Part shown: piece after piece, positions 1 through 7,481 of the stretch
How the letters are laid out: each line of letters begins with the position of its first letter
Position numbering within the stretch: position 1 is the first letter of the stretch
Source: Paracidovorax sp031843945
Lineage (GTDB): Bacteria > Pseudomonadota > Gammaproteobacteria > Burkholderiales > Burkholderiaceae_C
Assembly (NCBI RefSeq): GCF_031843945.1
Contig: NZ_JAVTJJ010000003.1
Coordinates: 186,001-250,000, forward strand
Length of the DNA stretch: 64,000 nucleotides
Direction of reading: 5' to 3'
The notes under the pieces: model-generated
Told to the model about the DNA's origin: nothing
The model's database searches: none
What the model saw: only the letters and a program-made list of their open reading frames with translations
Made by a program: the position numbers and the translations under genes

Positions 1-1366
1 TGAAGCGGCCGCCGTTGTACACGCCGGCAGCCGTCTTGCCCTGCTTGGTGGACATCAGCGAGTCGAGCGAATAGAGAGCATCGAACGTGGCCACGCCCCA
101 GCCGAACAGGTAGGCGCTGACGTCGTTGTTCATCACGCGGCTGACGAACTGCGACATGGGCGCGGCCTGCAGCGAGGTCTTGACGCCGATGCGCGTCCAC
201 ATGGCGGTGACGGCCTGGCAGATCGCCTCGTCGTTCACGTAGCGGTCGTTCGGGCAGTCGAGCTTGAGCGGGAAGCCGTCGGGGTAGCCGGCGTCGGCCA
301 GCAGCTTCTTGGCGGCTTCGACGTCGTACTTGGCAGCGCGCTCGTCCAGGCTCTTGCTCCAGCCGTTGACCATGGGCGCGATCATGGTGCCTGCGGGCAC
401 CGACAGGTTGCGCATGGTGCGGCTGTGAATGCCAGCCGAATCGACCGCCTGGTACAGCGCCTGGCGCACGCGCTTGTCTTTCAGCGGGTTCTTGCCGGGA
501 ACGCCCGGCAGCTCGTCCCGGAACTGGTCCAAGCCCAGGTAGATGGTGCGGTTTTCGGCGCCTTCGATCAGCTTGATGTCGGGGCTGGCCTTCATGCGGG
601 CCAAGTCTTGCGTGGGTGGGTCGACGACGAAATCGACCTGGCCCGAAATGAGCGCGGCGGTGCGCGTGGCGGCGGACTTGATGGGCGTGAAGACCACTTC
701 GTCGATGTTGCCCGTGGGTTTGTCCCACCAGGCGGCGTTCTTCTTGAGCGTGACCTTCACGTCAGGCTGCCAGCCGACCAGGCTGAACGGGCCGGTGCCG
801 TTGGCGTTGCGCGAGGCGAAGTTCTCTTCCTTGCCCGCGTAGTCCTGCGCCTTGGTCGAGTTGTTCTTCTCGGCCCAGGCCTTGTTCATGATGCGCGCCT
901 CGGTCAGCTCGCGCAGCAGCACGGGGTTGGGGCCCTTCAAGATCAGGTCCACGGTGAACTCGTCGACCTTCTTGACTTCTTTCACGCTCTGCACGGCCGA
1001 CTGCATGTTGGAGGGCGGCGTCATCGCGCGGGTCAGCGAGAAGACCACGTCATCGGCGGTGAACGGCGCACCATCGTGGAATTTCACGCCCTGGCGCAGC
1101 TCGAAACGCACCTGCGTGGGGGACACTTGGGTCCACTTGGTTGCCAGCGCGGGTTGCAGCTGGTACTTCTGGTCATAGCGCACCAGGCTTTCGTACACCT
1201 GCTGCAGGAAAGCGTGTGTCGTCTGGTGGTTTTGCGCGTGCGGGTCTGCGGTGAGGATGTCATTCGCACCGGCCCAGCGCATGGTGGCTGCACCGGCCGA
1301 GCCTGCGGCCATGAACGCGGCAAGCGCCACGGCGCCGAGGGTAAAAGTCAAACGCTGCTGTTTCAT
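1..1366 (-). CDS. Peptide/dipeptide ABC transporter substrate-binding protein (family 5), C-terminus cut by window edge
   Basis: This is a periplasmic binding protein of the DppA/OppA family, which captures small peptides or related solutes for an ABC importer. The minus-strand frame is open from 1366 to the window start (455 codons). It opens with a Sec signal peptide ending near residue 26 (AAGSAGA) followed by MRWAGANDILTADPHAQN, then family phrases such as GVKFHDGAPFTADDVVFSL and the GTGPF motif. ATG 1366 is chosen because GGAGG lies 7 nt upstream; the in-frame ATG at 1372 is only 1 nt from it. The gene sits 149 nt downstream of yidC on the same strand. The family is clear; the substrate is not. 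Confidence 0.9.
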   Translation of the reverse strand, partial: MKQQRLTFTLGAVALAAFMAAGSAGAATMRWAGANDILTADPHAQNHQTTHAFLQQVYESLVRYDQKYQLQPALATKWTQVSPTQVRFELRQGVKFHDGAPFTADDVVFSLTRAMTPPSNMQSAVQSVKEVKKVDEFTVDLILKGPNPVLLRELTEARIMNKAWAEKNNSTKAQDYAGKEENFASRNANGTGPFSLVGWQPDVKVTLKKNAAWWDKPTGNIDEVVFTPIKSAATRTAALISGQVDFVVDPPTQDLARMKASPDIKLIEGAENRTIYLGLDQFRDELPGVPGKNPLKDKRVRQALYQAVDSAGIHSRTMRNLSVPAGTMIAPMVNGWSKSLDERAAKYDVEAAKKLLADAGYPDGFPLKLDCPNDRYVNDEAICQAVTAMWTRIGVKTSLQAAPMSQFVSRVMNNDVSAYLFGWGVATFDALYSLDSLMSTKQGKTAAGVYNGGRF

Positions 1367-1515
1367 CAACATGCCTCCACAAAAGGATCAGTAGGGAAGC
1401 ACACAGCCTAGCAATGAACGTACCGAAATGACAGCGGCCACCCGAAGGTGGCCGTTGGGGATTGCCCGAATGGCGCTCCGCACAGGCGGTGCACCATTGC
1501 GGGGCGCAGGTTGCG

Positions 1516-3231
1516 TCAGCGGAACTTGGGCAGGTTGAACTGCGGCGGCACGCCCATGCGGGTGTTGATGATCCACTGCTGCGCGATCGACAAGATGTTG
1601 TTCGTCAACCAGTACAGCACCAGGCCGGCCGGGAAGAAAAAGAACATCACGCTGAAGATCAGCGGCATGAACCACATCATCTTGGCTTGCAGCGGGTCTG
1701 GTGGCGCGGGGTTCAGCGCGGTCTGCAGCAGCGAGCTGGCCGTCATCAGCAAAGGCAGGATGAAGAACGGGTCAGGCGAAGAGAGATCGCGGATCCAGCC
1801 GATCCAGGGCGCGTTGCGCATTTCCACGCTGGACAGCAACACCCAGTAGAGCGCGATGAACACAGGGATCTGGATCATGATGGGGAAGCAGCCGCCCATC
1901 GGGTTGACCTTTTCCTCGCGGTAGATGCGCATCATCTCCTGCTGCATCTGCTGCGGCTTGTCTTTCAGGCGCTCGCGCATCTCCATGATCTTGGGGTTGA
2001 TGGCCTTCATCTTGGCCATGCTGGCGTAGGCCTTGGCGTTGAGCCAATAGAACAGGATCTTGAGCAGCATCACCAGCGCCACGATGGACCAGCCCCAGTT
2101 GTTCAGGATCTTGTGCAGTTGGTCGAGCAGCCAGTACAGCGGCTTGGACAGGATGGTGAGCCAGCCGTAGTCCTTGACCAGTTCCAGGCCGGGGGCCAGC
2201 TTTTCCATCATCGTTTCGATCTGCGGGCCGGCGAACAGGCGTGCGTCGATGGCCTTGGACTGGCCCGGTGCGATTTCGCCCACCGCCGTGATCATGCCCA
2301 CCGAGTACAGGTTGGCGTCCACCTTGCGCACGAACAGGTCGCGCTGGATTCCGTCGCCCAGCAGCCAGGCCGTAGCGAAATAATGCTGCACCATGGCCAC
2401 GTAGCCATTGGCAGCCGACTTGTCGATTTCGGCCTTGCCGTTCTCGATGTCCTTGAACTCGACCTTGTGGTACTTCTTGGCTTCCGTGTAGACGGCCGGG
2501 CCGGTGAAGGTGGAATAGAACGACGACTCACCCGGCGGCTTGTTGCCGTCGCGCACCAGTTGCAGGTACAGCTTGGGCGACACGGGCGCCGTGCCGGTGT
2601 TGACCACTTCATGCTTGACCGCAATGTCGTACGCGCTGCGTTTGACGGTCCAGGTCTTGACCAGCTTCACGCCGCCCAGGTCGGCCGACTCGAAGCGGAT
2701 GCTCAGTTCGTTCTCGCCATCGCCCAGCGTGCGCGAGCCGGGCACCACGGTCATCGGCGTCTTGTGGGTGGGGAAGTTGCCGCCGATCAGCCCGGTCTGC
2801 GCCAGGTAGACGCGCTGGGCGCTTTCGTCGAGCAGCACGAAAGGCTTGGTCTTGTCGCCCATGTCGGCATGCTGCAGCAGCTCGCCGTGCACGAGTGAGC
2901 CGCCCTCGCTGTCGAACCCCAGGCGCAGCACGTCGGTGGTGACGGTCACGCGCTCGCGGCCAGCCGCCTGCGCCGGGGGAACAATGCCGCCCGGCACTTG
3001 CTGCGCACCCGCAGCGGGCGCGTTGGCCGCTGGAGCCACCGGCACGCTGTTGGCACCAGTGGCAGCCGATGCGGATGCCGGCGTGGCAGCGGCCGGAGCC
3101 TCTGCCGTCTGCGTGGCTGGAGCGGGGAAGAATGTGGCCTTGTTGCCGTTGTGGATCTGCCATTTATCCCAGAGCAGGACCATGGAGAAGCCAAAGATCA
3201 CCCACAGAATGGTGCGGCGAATGTCGTTCAT
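1516..3231 (-). CDS. yidC: Membrane protein insertase YidC
   Basis: YidC (571 aa) inserts and folds inner-membrane proteins, alone or with SecYEG. The N-terminal anchor (residues about 5-22) is followed by an Ala/Pro-rich linker, the large periplasmic domain of Gram-negative YidC, and the conserved C-terminal membrane core with MAKMKAINPKIMEMRERL and EKVNPMGGCFPIMIQIPVF. At the hydrophilic-groove position where E. coli has Arg366 this protein has Lys (LLKILFYWLNAKAYASMAKM). Its ATG overlaps the yidD stop by 4 nt (ATGA), so translation is probably coupled in the rpmH-rnpA-yidD-yidC operon. Confidence 0.98.
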   Translation of the reverse strand: MNDIRRTILWVIFGFSMVLLWDKWQIHNGNKATFFPAPATQTAEAPAAATPASASAATGANSVPVAPAANAPAAGAQQVPGGIVPPAQAAGRERVTVTTDVLRLGFDSEGGSLVHGELLQHADMGDKTKPFVLLDESAQRVYLAQTGLIGGNFPTHKTPMTVVPGSRTLGDGENELSIRFESADLGGVKLVKTWTVKRSAYDIAVKHEVVNTGTAPVSPKLYLQLVRDGNKPPGESSFYSTFTGPAVYTEAKKYHKVEFKDIENGKAEIDKSAANGYVAMVQHYFATAWLLGDGIQRDLFVRKVDANLYSVGMITAVGEIAPGQSKAIDARLFAGPQIETMMEKLAPGLELVKDYGWLTILSKPLYWLLDQLHKILNNWGWSIVALVMLLKILFYWLNAKAYASMAKMKAINPKIMEMRERLKDKPQQMQQEMMRIYREEKVNPMGGCFPIMIQIPVFIALYWVLLSSVEMRNAPWIGWIRDLSSPDPFFILPLLMTASSLLQTALNPAPPDPLQAKMMWFMPLIFSVMFFFFPAGLVLYWLTNNILSIAQQWIINTRMGVPPQFNLPKFR

Positions 3232-3521
3232 GAAGTCTTCTTAGGTGAGGACGAGGGGGAGGCGGAAGGCATCAGCCGCGAAAACAGGCGCGTGCCGCGC
3301 GGTGGCACGTCGGGCACAGGGTCGAGCCCGCCGTCGCACCAAGGGTGGCACCGCGCCAGCCGGCGCAGGGTGAGGTAGCTGCCCGCAGCAGCGCCGTGGC
3401 GTTCAAGCGCCTGCAGCGAATAGGCCGAGCACGTGGGTTCGAACCGGCAGGCCGAGCCCAGCCAGGGGCTGAGCAGCAGCCGGTAGCCACGCACGATGCC
3501 CATGAGCAGCGCACGCATCAT
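3228..3521 (-). CDS. yidD: Membrane protein insertion efficiency factor YidD
   Basis: A small (97 aa) amphipathic protein assisting YidC-dependent insertion. The family core is intact: GYRLLLSPWLGSACRFEPTC, then SAYSLQALERHG and RLARCHPWCDGGLDPVP, including the three conserved cysteines. The C-terminal tail is short and Ser/Lys-rich. The start overlaps the rnpA stop by 4 nt and the stop overlaps the yidC start by 4 nt, the usual tight arrangement. Confidence 0.97.
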   Translation of the reverse strand: MMRALLMGIVRGYRLLLSPWLGSACRFEPTCSAYSLQALERHGAAAGSYLTLRRLARCHPWCDGGLDPVPDVPPRGTRLFSRLMPSASPSSSPKKTS

Positions 3522-4090
3522 GCCGTGATTCCGGTGGATGCCGGCTCGGGCGGGGGGCTTGCGGGCTGCTCGGCCGACACCATCGGCACAGCGGCAGGTG
3601 CAGCCGTCGATGCAGCCCGGTCAGCGCCGGAGCGCCGCACAGCGTAGGTGAAGAGCTGCAGCAGCTCGGCACGCACGGCCCGCTTCAGTTCGTCCGAGGT
3701 GGCACTGAGGAACTGCTTGCGGTCAAAGGTAGACCGCAGCCGCACCACATGGGCCGCCACCGGCAACTGGGCTTCGAACGTGGCCGCCACGGCGTGGATC
3801 TGCCGCTTGATGGCGTTGCGCGTCACCGCGCGTCGCGCCCAGCGCTTGGGCACCATGGCGCCCATCCACGGCCCTTGCAACTGGCCGCCCACAACGCCAA
3901 ACAGGGCCTGCGGCCCCTGCGCTGTCGGCAAGGGACCGGGCCCTGTGGAAGGCGAGGCAGCAGTCGAATTGGCCACGGTGGAACCACCGCCCTCCAGCCC
4001 CAGCCGGTGCAACGCAAAGTGTGCGGTGCGGGAGACGGTGCCCCCGGCCATGGCGGCCTGGAACTGCGGACGGGTCTTCAGCCGGTGCAT
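3518..4090 (-). CDS. rnpA: Ribonuclease P protein component RnpA
   Basis: The protein subunit of RNase P, which with the M1 RNA matures tRNA 5' ends. The chosen ATG at 4090 gives 190 aa beginning MHRLKTRPQFQAAM, the normal family start; the frame stays open upstream to 4237 but would overlap rpmH. The RNA-binding signature RRAVTRNAIKRQIHA is present. The protein is longer than the roughly 120 aa norm because of a Gly/Ser/Pro-rich insert (about residues 32-60) and an Ala/Pro-rich C-terminal tail of about 40 residues, both low complexity. Confidence 0.96.
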   Translation of the reverse strand: MHRLKTRPQFQAAMAGGTVSRTAHFALHRLGLEGGGSTVANSTAASPSTGPGPLPTAQGPQALFGVVGGQLQGPWMGAMVPKRWARRAVTRNAIKRQIHAVAATFEAQLPVAAHVVRLRSTFDRKQFLSATSDELKRAVRAELLQLFTYAVRRSGADRAASTAAPAAVPMVSAEQPASPPPEPASTGITA

Positions 4091-4175
4091 GGCAGCGATG
4101 TCCCGGTGGGGGACGTGGCAGCGCAAGGCAGCAAGAAGAAGAGGCGGTGGGCCGAAAGCCGGACGGCCTGCGTGC

Positions 4176-4310
4176 TTAGACGGCCAGGCGCTTGCGGCCC
4201 TTGGCGCGGCGAGCGTTGATGACGGCACGGCCGCCACGGGTCTTCATGCGCACGAGGAAACCGTGGGTGCGGGCGCGGCGGGTCTTGGAAGGCTGATAAG
4301 TACGTTTCAT
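4176..4310 (-). CDS. rpmH: 50S ribosomal protein L34
   Basis: A 44-residue, very basic protein beginning MKRTYQPSKTRRARTHGF and ending RRAKGRKRLAV, the textbook L34 sequence. It is the first gene of the minus-strand rnpA-yidD-yidC operon and faces away from dnaA. Confidence 0.99.
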   Translation of the reverse strand: MKRTYQPSKTRRARTHGFLVRMKTRGGRAVINARRAKGRKRLAV

Positions 4311-4631
4311 GATCGATCCTTGAGGGTCAGTTACGGGCCCGCCCCGTCAGAGGCATGCGCCGCCGAGCAACTTCCCACGAATAAGAGAAAAAGGCCGCCC
4401 GGGCTTCATCACCCTGAACACATTCAGGGAAACCGGAGATTATTGCAGGCTTGCGTACGCGTGGCAATCCTTGCTCGCTTGGGTTGCCCGTTCCATCGGC
4501 CCTGCAACCGGTGCGTCGGATGGCCTGCCGCACCGTCGGGACAAGCTCCGCCGCGTTGTGGATAACTCCTTGACAAGCTAGAATCGTCCCCCTTGAACCG
4601 TTCCTCCTATCCACAAAAAGAAAACCCTGAA
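4311..4631. promoter_or_regulatory. rpmH-dnaA intergenic region with two DnaA boxes
   Basis: This 321-nt divergent region must carry the rpmH and dnaA promoters. It contains one perfect DnaA box on the minus strand (TGTGGATAA, 4557-4565) and one single-mismatch box on the plus strand (CTATCCACA, 4607-4615), both just before dnaA and well placed for autoregulation. I see no AT-rich unwinding element, no TAG trinucleotide array and no box cluster, so as a replication origin it looks poor despite being in the classical oriC position. Confidence 0.7.
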
Positions 4632-6053
4632 ATGACCGAGGAACCCTCCCACAATCCGCTGAACGAGCCAGGTGACGACGCCGGCCAGGGGTTGTGGCAA
4701 GCCTGCGTGGAACAGCTGGCGCAAGACCTGCCCGAGCAGCAGTTCAACACCTGGATCAAGCCGTTGGCCGCCCAGGTCGCGCCTGACTTCACCAAGGTCA
4801 CCGTGCTGGTGGCCAATCGCTTCAAGCTGGACTGGATCCGCGCCCAGTACGCCGGTCGCATCGCTGCTTTGCTCGAAGGTCTTTACGGCCAACCCGTCAC
4901 TCTGGAGTTAGCGCTCGCTCAGCGGGAAAGCGTTGTACGCACATACGTTCGCCCGCCGTCTGCAGAGCCAACGCAGCACAGCGAGCCATCGCAATCATCC
5001 TCTGACGAATCGGCGCCCGGCGCTGGTGTGTTTCGCACGCGGCTGAATGCCGCCCTCACTTTCGAGACGCTGGTGGAAGGCACCGCCAACCGCATGGCGC
5101 GCTCGGCCGCCATGCATGTGGCGGGCTCGCCGGGCCACCTGTACAACCCGCTTTTCATCTACGGCGGCGTCGGTCTGGGCAAGACCCATTTGATGCACGC
5201 GGTGGGCAACCGCCTGCTGCAGGACAAGCCCGATGCGAAAGTTCTCTACATCCACGCAGAGCAGTTCGTGTCGGATGTGGTTAAGGCCTACCAGCGGCGC
5301 ACGTTCGACGAGTTCAAGGAGCGTTATCACTCCCTCGATCTGCTGCTGATCGACGATGTGCAATTCTTTGCCAACAAAGACCGCACGCAGGAAGAATTCT
5401 TCAATGCGTTCGAGGCTCTGCTGACCAAGAAGAGCCACATCGTGATGACGTCGGACACCTATCCGAAGGGCCTGGCCAACATCCACGAGCGGCTGGTCTC
5501 GCGTTTCGATTCAGGCCTGACCGTGGCCATCGAGCCGCCCGAGCTGGAAATGCGCGTCGCGATCCTGATCAACAAGGCCCGCGCCGAAAGCGCCGACATG
5601 CCCGAAGAGGTGGCCTTCTTCGTGGCCAAGAACGTGCGCTCGAACGTGCGCGAGCTCGAAGGCGCGCTGCGCAAGATCCTGGCCTATTCGCGCTTCAACC
5701 AGAAGGACGTGTCGATCCAGCTGGCGCGCGAGGCGTTGCGCGATCTGCTGTCGATCCAGAACCGCCAGATCAGCGTGGAGAACATCCAGAAGACCGTCGC
5801 CGACTACTACAAGATCAAGGTGGCGGACATGTACAGCAAGAAGCGGCCGGCTTCGATCGCACGGCCGCGGCAGATCGCCATGTACCTGGCCAAAGAGCTG
5901 ACGCAAAAGAGCCTGCCCGAGATCGGCGAGCTGTTCGGCGGGCGCGATCACACGACCGTGCTGCACGCGGTGCGCAAGATCTCTGGCGAGCGCCAGCAAC
6001 TGACCGAGCTGAACCAGCAATTGCACGTGCTGGAACAGACCTTGAAGGGCTAG
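4632..6053 (+). CDS. dnaA: Chromosomal replication initiator DnaA
   Basis: DnaA (473 aa) binds DnaA boxes and melts the origin. Domain I is at residues about 10-90 (LWQACVEQLAQDLPEQQFNTW), followed by a Ser/Pro linker. The AAA+ core has Walker A GGVGLGKTH near residue 178 and Walker B LLLIDDVQF near 237. The C-terminal helix-turn-helix signature GGRDHTTVLHAV lies near 436. ATG 4632 is preferred; an in-frame TTG at 4593 would add 13 residues and run through the second DnaA box. No strong ribosome-binding site precedes either start. Confidence 0.98.
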   Translation: MTEEPSHNPLNEPGDDAGQGLWQACVEQLAQDLPEQQFNTWIKPLAAQVAPDFTKVTVLVANRFKLDWIRAQYAGRIAALLEGLYGQPVTLELALAQRESVVRTYVRPPSAEPTQHSEPSQSSSDESAPGAGVFRTRLNAALTFETLVEGTANRMARSAAMHVAGSPGHLYNPLFIYGGVGLGKTHLMHAVGNRLLQDKPDAKVLYIHAEQFVSDVVKAYQRRTFDEFKERYHSLDLLLIDDVQFFANKDRTQEEFFNAFEALLTKKSHIVMTSDTYPKGLANIHERLVSRFDSGLTVAIEPPELEMRVAILINKARAESADMPEEVAFFVAKNVRSNVRELEGALRKILAYSRFNQKDVSIQLAREALRDLLSIQNRQISVENIQKTVADYYKIKVADMYSKKRPASIARPRQIAMYLAKELTQKSLPEIGELFGGRDHTTVLHAVRKISGERQQLTELNQQLHVLEQTLKG

Positions 6054-6209
6054 CCACTTGCACAAGACAGCTCGGATGACACGCGCCAGCGGTTTCAAAC
6101 CCTTTCAGAGGCAAAATGGCGTGTTGGGCGGCCCGAGGGGGGCCTGCGGTTTCCAAGGGGTGGAGCCGCCGTCCATGCACGTTTTCCAAAATCACCGAAG
6201 GTTGACGAC

Positions 6210-7328
6210 ATGATTGTCCTCAAGGCAACACAAGACAAGGTTCTCGCGGTTCTGCAATCGGTGTCCGGCATCGTCGAGCGCCGGCACACGCTGCCCATCC
6301 TGGCCAATGTGCTGATCCGCAAGACGGGCAACGCGCTGCAGCTCACCACCAGCGATCTGGAAATCCAGATCCGCACGACCGCCGAACTGGGCGGCGACAC
6401 CGGCGACTTCACCACCACGGTGGGCGCGCGCAAGCTGATCGACATCTTGAAGACCATGCCCGGCGACCAGACGGTGAGCCTGGAGTCGCAAGCCTCCAAA
6501 CTGATCTTGAAGGGCGGCAAGAGCCGCTTCACGCTGCAGTCGCTGCCTGCCGAAGACTTTCCGCTGGTGCAGGAATCTGCCGCCTTCGGCCCCGCGTTCA
6601 GCGTGCCGCAGAAGGTGCTGAAAGACTTGCTGGGCCAGGTCTCGTTCGCCATGGCGGTGCAGGACATCCGCTATTACCTGAACGGCATCCTCTTCGTGGC
6701 CGAAGGCAAGCAGTTGAGCCTGGTCGCCACCGACGGCCACCGCCTGGCCTTTGCCAGCGCCACGTTGGACGTGGAAGTGCCCAAGCAGGAAGTCATCCTG
6801 CCGCGCAAGACCGTGCTGGAGTTGCAGCGCCTCTTGTCCGACGCGGGCGGCGAGAACCAGCCGCACATCGAGATGCAATTCGCCAACAACCAGGCGAAGT
6901 TCACGTTCGGCGGCATGGAGTTCGTCACCAAGTTGGTCGAAGGCAAGTTCCCCGACTACAACCGTGTGATTCCGAAAAACCACAAGAACGGCGTGACCCT
7001 GGGCCGCGCGCCCTTGCTGGCCAGCCTGCAGCGCACGGCCATCATGACCAGCGACAAGTTCAAGGGTGTGCGCCTGAACCTGGAGCCCGGCACGCTGCGC
7101 GTGGCGTCCAACAACGCCGAGCAGGAAGAAGCCGTGGACGAGCTCGACATCGACTACGGCGGCGACACCATCGAGATCGGCTTCAACGTCACCTATCTCA
7201 TCGACGCCTTGGCCAACATGAGCCAGGACATGGTGAAGGTGGAGCTCTCGGACGGCAACAGCTCGGCGCTGCTGACCATTCCCGAGAACGAGAGCTTCAA
7301 GTACGTCGTGATGCCGATGCGCATCTGA
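6210..7328 (+). CDS. dnaN: DNA polymerase III subunit beta (sliding clamp)
   Basis: The 372-aa clamp forms a dimeric ring that tethers polymerase III to DNA. The family start MIVLKATQDKVLAVLQSVSG and the C-terminal motif FKYVVMPMRI are both present, and the length is normal for three clamp repeats. It lies 156 nt after dnaA in the conserved dnaA-dnaN-gyrB order. Confidence 0.99.
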   Translation: MIVLKATQDKVLAVLQSVSGIVERRHTLPILANVLIRKTGNALQLTTSDLEIQIRTTAELGGDTGDFTTTVGARKLIDILKTMPGDQTVSLESQASKLILKGGKSRFTLQSLPAEDFPLVQESAAFGPAFSVPQKVLKDLLGQVSFAMAVQDIRYYLNGILFVAEGKQLSLVATDGHRLAFASATLDVEVPKQEVILPRKTVLELQRLLSDAGGENQPHIEMQFANNQAKFTFGGMEFVTKLVEGKFPDYNRVIPKNHKNGVTLGRAPLLASLQRTAIMTSDKFKGVRLNLEPGTLRVASNNAEQEEAVDELDIDYGGDTIEIGFNVTYLIDALANMSQDMVKVELSDGNSSALLTIPENESFKYVVMPMRI

Positions 7329-7368
7329 CGATGCCACTGTGATGTGCTCTGGCGCCAGCCTACCAAAT

Positions 7369-7417
7369 GCTATTATTTTTATAGCAATAAGCGCTTATCC
7401 ATCAAGCGCTAGAGCCC
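7369..7417. repeat. Dispersed intergenic palindrome, copy 1
   Basis: A copy of the element found ten times in this window: an AT-rich arm with GCTATTA...ATAGC followed by AAGCGCTT-ATCCATC-AAGCGCTAG. It lies between dnaN and gyrB. The core can fold as a hairpin. I do not know an accepted name for the family. Confidence 0.8.
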
Positions 7418-7481
7418 TGTTTGATACTGAATTGACCACTGGGAAACCTTGTGTTTCCACAGACCCCGAGGCTAGCCATCC

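Noticed and set aside
1462..2898. Long plus-strand ORF opposite yidC (478 codons)
   Set aside because: It is the antisense shadow of yidC in GC-rich DNA; its His/Gln/Val-rich translation matches no family, whereas the minus-strand product is clearly YidC.
3518..4237. RnpA starting at 4237
   Set aside because: The extension overlaps rpmH and has no similarity; the family begins at the Met encoded at 4090.
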